NCBI GenBank assembly: GCA_026260175.1
Contig: JAKCWW010006451.1
Span: 8,812-31,128 of the forward strand
Direction: 5' to 3'
Origin: Reticulitermes lucifugus
Taxonomy: Eukaryota; Arthropoda; Insecta; Blattodea; Rhinotermitidae
Length of the DNA: 22,317 nt
Notes under the pieces: model-generated
The model's input: the letters and a program-made list of their open reading frames with translations, nothing else
Databases searched by the model: none
What the model was told of the DNA's origin: nothing
Translations under genes and position numbers: made by a program
Shown: positions 16,713-22,317 of the stretch, one piece after another
How positions within the stretch are numbered: the stretch's first letter is position 1
Layout of the letters: each line of letters opens with the position of its first letter

Positions 16713-18911
16713 CACATTCACTGCCGGGTATTTAAATCCTCGAGGGTGTTAAATTGCCAGGGATTTATTGAATGTTAAACAACTAGTGTGGCGTCTTATA
16801 AAAAAATAAATTACGAGGAAACTATAAGAGATAAAAATTTGAAATTTTGAGGACACCTTTAGTAATGTTTCAGTGTCTGATATTGTGTGTAGCAGCCTTC
16901 TGGATGGAGAGGAACACCGCAATGCGCGCAAACAAATCTCGTTTCTTTCTTGATATTTTTCCATATACACACTCGACATCTTCATGTAGGTGTCTTGTCT
17001 TTCTTTGTAGGAGGGATATACACGAGTTTATGGTGTTTTCAATCCTCCATCAAGCCTGCCAGGTGGGTCACTTTTCTGGACTTGTTTCGGTGGAGTTGGT
17101 GTAGGCGTTCTGCTTGAGTTTTGCGACTCATCTGATGATGATACATCTTCTCTTGTGTGTATAAGATTTTCACTAACATCCACTAAGTAATCTAGGAATT
17201 ATTTGTGGGAATTAGGGTTGGATTTTGTAAATACAAGATAACTATTGAAAGGTGCACATTGCAGAAGGTAGAAAAAGACTTTCTTAGGCCATTTTACAGT
17301 TTTACGGATGAAGGGTAATAGGCAAGGTATTGGTCAGCTGTATCAACACCATGCATGTGTGTATTGTAATCTGCTTGCATTTAGGTTTTTTTCTTTGTGA
17401 CGCCAGTACATCTGCTCGAGTCATCTACCACAGCTGCAGTGTGAAAAGTTTAAATCATGTTTACAAGTCTCTTATCTTGGTGCATGACCAATAGTACATC
17501 CTGTTTCCTACGAAAAGTGACCTCACCCTTCTTCAACCTTTTTGCCTCTTCTATCATGTCCTTGGGCAAACCACGATTTACTCTAATTGTGCCACACACT
17601 CGAATTGATTTTGGAAGCAGTTCCTCAGCCAGACGAACACTATTAAAATAATTATCTTGATACAGATGGTAACCCTTCTCTTCATAAGGCTCTAGTAGAA
17701 TACCCACTGTTTCAGTCAAAGGCCCGCATTTGCCATCATATATCTGCATGTTGCAAATATAGCCTGACATACTTTCACATACCATCCGAACCAGAATACC
17801 ATACTTTGTTATTTTACCAAGGTTGTATACGTGAAAATGCAAATGACCCCGCCAACAAAGCATGCCTTCGTCAAGTGAAATCTCTCTCTCGGGAATATAA
17901 TTAGATTTAAAATTATTGACTACAGTGCCTAATATTGGTCGAATTTTGTACAGTCGGTCTTCATTTGTTCCCATTGCAGTATTGTAGTTGAAGTGTAGGT
18001 ATCGGTGGTAATTTGAAATCTGTTCCTAGACATCATTTGTGAAAAAATGGGTGTTAGTAAAATGCTTCTTGTTGACCAGTACCATTCTAATTTTGGTTTT
18101 CGAATTACACCTGTAAGGAACATCAGACCAAGACATTTCTTCATTTCATATATTGTCACAGGTTTCCATTGTTCACTACGTGCATACTTAGTGATGGGTC
18201 GCGGCACTGTCGCGATCTGTTGTTGTGCGTATAAAATTGTCTGGTTGACAACAATTTGAATGAGTTCTGGAGTGACGTAATTATCAACATATCCCATCAT
18301 ATCTGTTCCATTTTGAACAGCAAATTGTACTGCTGGATTTCTTATTAAGAGTGAAATACTTGGTTGACGAACTTTTTTACAAAACCTGTCTACACTAGGG
18401 CCCGGACCCGAGTCTGAAATGTCATTCTCATCATCACTCTCCTCACTACTCAATATTTCCGGGACACAAGCTTCGTCTGAATCACTGTCATTCACAAGTT
18501 CCTCATCAATCGAAACCACTATTCTGCTTCAGTTCTAAGCAATGTTCTTTTCCCAGTAGCCATATTGCACTTCATGTATAAATAAACTCACAAACAACTT
18601 CACAGAAAGGCAACACGCTACTGACTGCAGCCTCACAAATCACTTGCTCAGCTCGAGACTAAACATAAACGTTGTGATAAATTTATGATATTTTTCTACC
18701 TTAATGTACGTGACCAAATGTATATATTTTTTCTAGTTACGTTAGCTTGGGATTAATAAAGATGTAAAATATGTTTCCTGAAGAAATTATTGTGTGCATA
18801 GCCTATTTAACGCAAAAAGGCAGAGTAAACTTTAGACTGACTAAAGTCGACGCTGGCAATTTAAAACGTAAATACTTAAATCGACCGAGGTCGACTTTGG
18901 CAGTGAATGTG
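16713..18911 (-). mobile_element. complete piggyBac element with TTAA target duplication
   Basis: Both ends carry the perfect 13-bp inverted repeat CACATTCACTGCC. Each is flanked by TTAA (16709-16712 and 18912-18915), the hallmark duplication of the piggyBac superfamily. Sub-terminal copies of TTAAATTGCCAG lie about 40 bp inside each end and may be transposase contacts. The 2199-bp length suits an autonomous element. The right sub-terminal region also has repeated TCGAC blocks (for example GTCGACCTCGGTCGA). The transposase inside is on the minus strand and broken. Confidence 0.9.
16859..18563 (-). pseudogene. piggyBac transposase pseudogene (DDE_Tnp_1_7 type)
   Basis: A likely original ATG is at 18561-18563, with a small frame slip near 18525. 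An acidic N-terminus follows (SSEESDDENDISDSG), then the DDE core: MKKCLGLMFLTGVIRKPKLE; a frameshift near 17960; DRLYKIRPIL; SLDEGMLCWRG with the first Asp (17870-17872); YHLYQDNYFNS with the second (17654-17656); and YNTHMHGVDTADQY with the third and adjacent Asp (17342-17344, 17333-17335). The C-terminal Cys-rich zinc domain is RCRVCIWKNIKKETRFVCAH, then GCYTQYQ, and stop TAA at 16859-16861. Asp spacing (72 and 104 codons) is close to the family norm. At least two frameshifts and several in-frame stops, mostly TGA or TAA, inactivate it. Confidence 0.85.
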
Positions 18912-18915
18912 TTAA

Positions 18916-19310
18916 TAGTTGTATCGTGAAACAACTGCTTTTCCTAACGTGATTTTCTAGTAGCCTGCAATAACACATATAAACTTGAACATGAAAGGTT
19001 TATATAAATTATATCTTACACATACAGCCCTGAATTTAAAATTTTGTGTGAAGCATCTAATTGTCATATTTATGATTATCTTGATAGAACGTGTGTGTGT
19101 ATCATATGCAGCAAAGTTTGGATTTGCTGTTTACAGAACAGGTAAAATGTAACCCTAGTAATAAAGTTACACTCAGCCTTCCACATGCGCAATGTAACAA
19201 ATCACATACAGGCCACGGAAACCTAAGCTCAAGTGTAATTTCACTTGTGTCTGCACAGGTCTCATACTCTATAGGAAACAGGACACATATGGACAACGTG
19301 CTTAGAACCA
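18916..19310. other. intron sequence, nothing recognised
   Basis: AT-rich with a short TG run at about 19091-19100. No supported coding. Confidence 0.35.
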
Positions 19311-19703
19311 AGATTACTATCTTCTGGTATGTGACACAATGACAGACAGTTACCAACATTAGGAGAAACTTACACTTCCATCTACACAGCAAAGTCAGCC
19401 AAGTTGGTAAAGACCAGACATAATACAGGGAAAAGCTGGGTTTGGAAGGGTTAGCAGTGAAACACTGGCAGCCAATGGCCCTGAAATTACACTGTTTATG
19501 GAACAGCAAAGGAAGGAAGGAGTGTAAGGGGAAGGAAATGGAAAAAGGAAAACGTGAAAGAGGAAAAGAGAAAAGGAAGGTGTGGAAATACAGGATCTGA
19601 AAAGAGCAGCTAAGGAGCCTTTGTAATAATCAGGGCTCCAAAGAGCCAGGTAACCATCCACCAGACAACATGGTATGACATACCAGAAGACTGCCGTCTT
19701 AAG
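19311..19703. repeat. facing pair of 'TCTTCTGGTATGT' repeat arms
   Basis: ATCTTCTGGTATGTGACACA...CAGTTACC on the plus strand (19311-19354) is matched by the minus strand of 19649-19703 (GTCTTCTGGTATGTCATACC...GGTTACC). The minus-strand pseudo-peptide VFWYVIPCCLVDGY matches the outer part of the foldback at 13390-13560 (VFWLGRMPHHVV). So these are probably outer halves of the same foldback family, facing each other across about 295 bp. The spacer includes a polypurine tract. Confidence 0.45.
19501..19590 (+). repeat. polypurine tract
   Basis: About 90 bases almost entirely A and G (repeats of AAGG, GGAAA, AAAGAG) with only a few pyrimidines. Low-complexity sequence. Confidence 0.8.
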
Positions 19704-19786
19704 ACTCATGGTTGGATAACCTCAAATTACATAGCATGTTCTCTCTTCGAAGCATAGAGGTATCTATGCTACATCTTATTACTTAC

Positions 19787-20005
19787 TGTAATGTACTTCC
19801 ATCCCTTCTCCACATCAAGAGGGCATGGCCTTGTCACTCCTTCTCCTTCTTCTACCATATACCGTCCCAAAAAGAGGTCAATAGAGTCCTGAAAAATGAC
19901 ATCAACAAAATACTGTACACACACCAGTGTCAAGTATACAGACCATATGAAAGTGCACCACATATGGGCTAACACTCTAAAGCCTTCAGTCCATCTAACC
20001 AATAC
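19787..20005 (-). CDS. host membrane-protein gene, upstream coding exon (exon A)
   Basis: Minus strand. The acceptor is a long pyrimidine-rich tract ending atttatttatag; the donor is ACA|gtaagtaat, near consensus. The exon is exactly 219 bases and open throughout in phase 0 (73 codons), starting VLVRWTEGFRVL. Residues about 12-34 (AHMWCTFIWSVYLTLVCVQY) form a membrane helix. A hydrophilic loop follows with DSIDLFLGRYMVEEGEG and TRPCPLDVEKGWKYIT. It splices in phase to exon B, which opens directly with another helix. With exon C this gives three helices in the visible 141 residues; more lie upstream outside the exons I could find. Protein family not recognised. Confidence 0.7.
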
Positions 20006-21237
20006 CTATAAATAAATAAAAAAAGTTCACAACTCACAGAAAGCACCATGCTTTTCCATTACAAAAACCAATGGGTTTAGATTAGAAGGTTGCTACAGAT
20101 AACAGAATAAACACTTATGAGGAGTCCCAGCTGACTGAAACCCCCCCGATTCAGCTCCAGTTTTGCAGCAAGTGAACTTGGTTTACACTGCATAAAAGTG
20201 GAGTTCTCATAGCATTGAACTGTGATACATCTAGGATGTCTACAAATATACACACCAATACATCACCAATTACAAGGACTAATTTACAGAAGTAGTACAA
20301 GGTGTGCACAGTATGCTACCTGACACTAACATCACACGAAATTTCCAGCTGTGTGAACACAGTCTGACTTCCAAATAAACTAAAAACTGCAGAATGAGAG
20401 TAAAGGAAGCAAGCAATCATTCAATGTCCTTGGTGTTTTCACTGCATTTCATCCCAAACACTGCAAGCCTGACACCCCAGTCTGACGTGTTTTAACAATG
20501 TATACTGTTTAACTACTGCAAAATATTGTGTACTTTCAACTTCTCTTATGCTCCTCTCAATCTTCTTTGATGTGAATAAAAAAGGCAAATAAATATCAGG
20601 AGTTAAAAATAAGAAATAAAATTTGACAGCCCCAAGATACTACAGATAGTGACTTAAAAAAGTTCACCTCACAAGGAACCAATCAACAGAATTAACCCCC
20701 ATTTACGAAATCTGTGAAATAACAGTGAAGAAAGTGGAAAGTAGAACTGTGCATTACATAGAAACAGTAAACTGGTCAGAAAGTATTGGGGGGAGGGGGT
20801 CCACTCTTATCATCCAAACTACAGCAAAATTGGCCAGTTTCAAGTGACTTGTTAGACACTAAAGCACAGAAGACATTATAAGACTGGGCCAAAAGCCTAA
20901 TGAACCAAAATTTTCATTCAATGATTACAGTGACATGTGGCGGGCTCTTGTGAGTACGGTAATGAACCTCCGGGTTCCATAAAACGCGGGGAACTTCTTG
21001 ACTAGCTGAAAATCTGCTAGGTTCTCAAGAAGGACTGCTCCATGGAGTTAGTTAGTTAGTTACACTATAGTGTTCTGGGACACTGCAGCAAGTAGTTTGG
21101 CATACAGGTTCCAATGTCACAGAAAATGTTATAAAATGGGAAGCAAGATGATGAACCAGAATTGTATGTTACAAAGCATGTGATAGGTATATTTATGAGC
21201 ACCAGATTAAGGTGTACACTATCTTTGAAAGATATTA
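20006..21237. other. non-coding stretch, nothing firmly recognised
   Basis: Should hold intron or upstream exons of the minus-strand host gene, but no exon with convincing splice sites was found. Contains short GTTA repeats (21047-21061). Confidence 0.35.
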
Positions 21238-22317
21238 CTGCGCCCAAAAAGTAATGCAATGCATTTTTTTTCTCGGCCCAATTTTGTTGGATAAAAATGA
21301 TATTTTGTGTGCTGTATCTTTAAAAGTGTCCCGCGTTTATGCACATAGGTGCAAGGTTACCCGCTGGATAGCAGCGCAGTAGTGAGCTTTCAAAATGGAG
21401 TCTGCAAGTGACGTGCGTTCTAAACAGAGAGCAGTAATTGAGTTTCTTTTGGCACAAAACGAAACGAGTGAATCAATTCACAGGCGCTTAAGAAAGATCT
21501 ATGGAGACATGGCAGTGGATAAAAGCACTGTCAGCCGTTGGGCGAAGCGATTGGCGTCATCAGAACAAGGACGGGGCACTCTGTCTGATCTCCCACGTTC
21601 GGGCCGCCCATCAACAGCTGTGATGCCTGCAACAGTGCAACCAGCCGACAGTCTTATTCAAGACGATCGGAGAATCACAACCAGGGAACTCGCCGCTGTA
21701 CTCGGTATTGGTAAGGGAAGCGTCAAAAAAATCATTCACCAGTTAGGATATTCAAAGGTCTGTGCCCGATGGGTCCCTCAAAGAGCACAAGCAACAAAGA
21801 AAAGCCATCTGCTCCAAGTTGCTTGCTCATTACAAGGTTGAGGGTGACGATTTCTTGTCCACCATTGTCACGGGTGATGAGACATGGATTCATCACTGTG
21901 AGCCCGAGACGAAAAGGCAATCCATGGAGTGGCATCCCACTACCTCTCCTCGGAAGAAAAAGTTTAAAGCAGTTCCCTCAGCCGGCAAGATCATGACGAC
22001 AGTCTTTTGGGACTGTGAAGGAGTCATTCTCATAGACGTGTTGCCCAGTTGCCAAACGATCAACTCGGATGTCTATGTGGAAACACCGAAGAAGGCTGAA
22101 GAAGCGTTTCCGGAGGGTTCGTTCCCATAAAGATGCGACAAAAGTGCTTCTTCAAAACGACAATGCGAGGCCACACACAAGTCTGCGTACCCGAGAGGCC
22201 ATCACAAAAGTGCAGTGGACTGTCCTGCCTCATCCACCGTACAGCCCAGATCTGGCTCCTTCCGACTACCATCTTTTCGGTCCCTTGAAAGGTGCAATCC
22301 GCGGAAAGAGGTTTGAG
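21238..22317 (+). mobile_element. mariner element, 3' end beyond the window
   Basis: Starts CTGCGCCCAAAAAGTAATGC right after TA (21236-21237), a mariner-type terminal repeat. The 157-bp leader before the ATG and coding order are normal. The 3' terminus is not in the window. It is the least decayed mariner here. Its terminus is related to, but distinct from, that at 14062. Confidence 0.75.
21395..22317 (+). pseudogene. mariner DD34D transposase, two frameshifts, cut by window end
   Basis: ATG at 21395 opens MESASDVRSKQRAVIEFLLA, DKSTVSRWAKRLAS, LSDLPRSGRPST and RITTRELAAVLG: two helix-turn-helix units joined by the GRPST linker. After KVCARWVP a frameshift near 21778 moves to KEHKQQRKAICSKLL and IVTGDETWIHH, with the first catalytic Asp at 21876-21878, then WDCEGVILIDVLP. 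A second frameshift near 22100, probably one extra G, leads to ATKVLLQNDNARPHTS with the second Asp (22159-22161) and YSPDLAPSDYHLFG with the third (22264-22266). The last two Asp are exactly 34 codons apart, the mariner signature. All catalytic residues are present. Only the frameshifts visible here break it; about 60 C-terminal residues are off the window. Confidence 0.85.

Noticed and set aside
19102-19509. 135-codon ORF on the minus strand
   Set aside because: No motif, and it overlaps a repeat arm. Cys-rich composition looks like chance reading of GT-rich sequence.
1-22317. CRISPR arrays, bacterial operons, phage or tRNA/rRNA genes
   Set aside because: No regular short direct repeats with spacers, no ribosome-binding-site-led gene clusters and no canonical RNA gene structure. 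The window is eukaryotic.

Overview
This window looks like a repeat-rich stretch of an arthropod nuclear genome, most likely an insect. The base composition is AT-rich, there is no prokaryotic gene organisation, and nearly every recognisable coding piece is a decayed transposable element. The element mix is mariner, piggyBac, pogo-like MITEs, Penelope-like elements (PLEs) and a tRNA-derived SINE. I think a hemimetabolous insect is plausible but cannot prove it. No rRNA or canonical tRNA gene was seen.

Beneath the transposons there appears to be one host gene on the minus strand. Three spliced coding exons (19787-20005, 12796-12856, 7121-7266) have good splice sites and matching phases at both junctions. 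They encode the last 141 residues or so of a multi-pass membrane protein that I could not identify. Its two visible introns (about 6.9 and 5.5 kb) hold most of the transposons.

Layout, left to right. 1-265: 3' end of a mariner. 1477-2562: a 1.1 kb composite inverted repeat with three hammerhead-ribozyme-like motifs and a perfect 34-bp hairpin. 2795-2925: foldback repeat. 3350-3645: SINE on the minus strand. 4205-4320: foldback. 5153-5616: pogo-like MITE flanked by TA. 6803-7051: foldback with a hammerhead-like motif in each arm, just downstream of the host stop codon. 7121-7266: last host exon. 7440-7860: PLE fragment. 8212-8652: second pogo-like element. 8736-9092: internally deleted mariner. 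9638-10923: PLE with reverse transcriptase C-terminus, GIY-YIG endonuclease and 122-bp inverted arms. 11071-11940: mariner split by a 215-bp hammerhead-bearing insertion. 12365-12582: small inverted-repeat element. 12796-12856: host exon. 13390-13560: foldback related to the PLE arms. 14062-15332: nearly full-length mariner pseudogene with a (TG)n expansion. 15968-16440: tandem repeat of about 140 bp. 16713-18911: complete piggyBac copy between TTAA duplications, with a broken transposase. 19311-19703: inverted repeat pair. 19787-20005: host exon. 21238-22317: mariner with an almost readable DD34D transposase, cut by the window end.

The main theme is PLE-type repeats carrying hammerhead-like motifs, often head to head, alongside PLE coding remnants. 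The repeats seem to include short non-autonomous derivatives, one of which jumped into a mariner and left an 8-bp duplication. All family calls come from reading motifs by eye; no database search was run.
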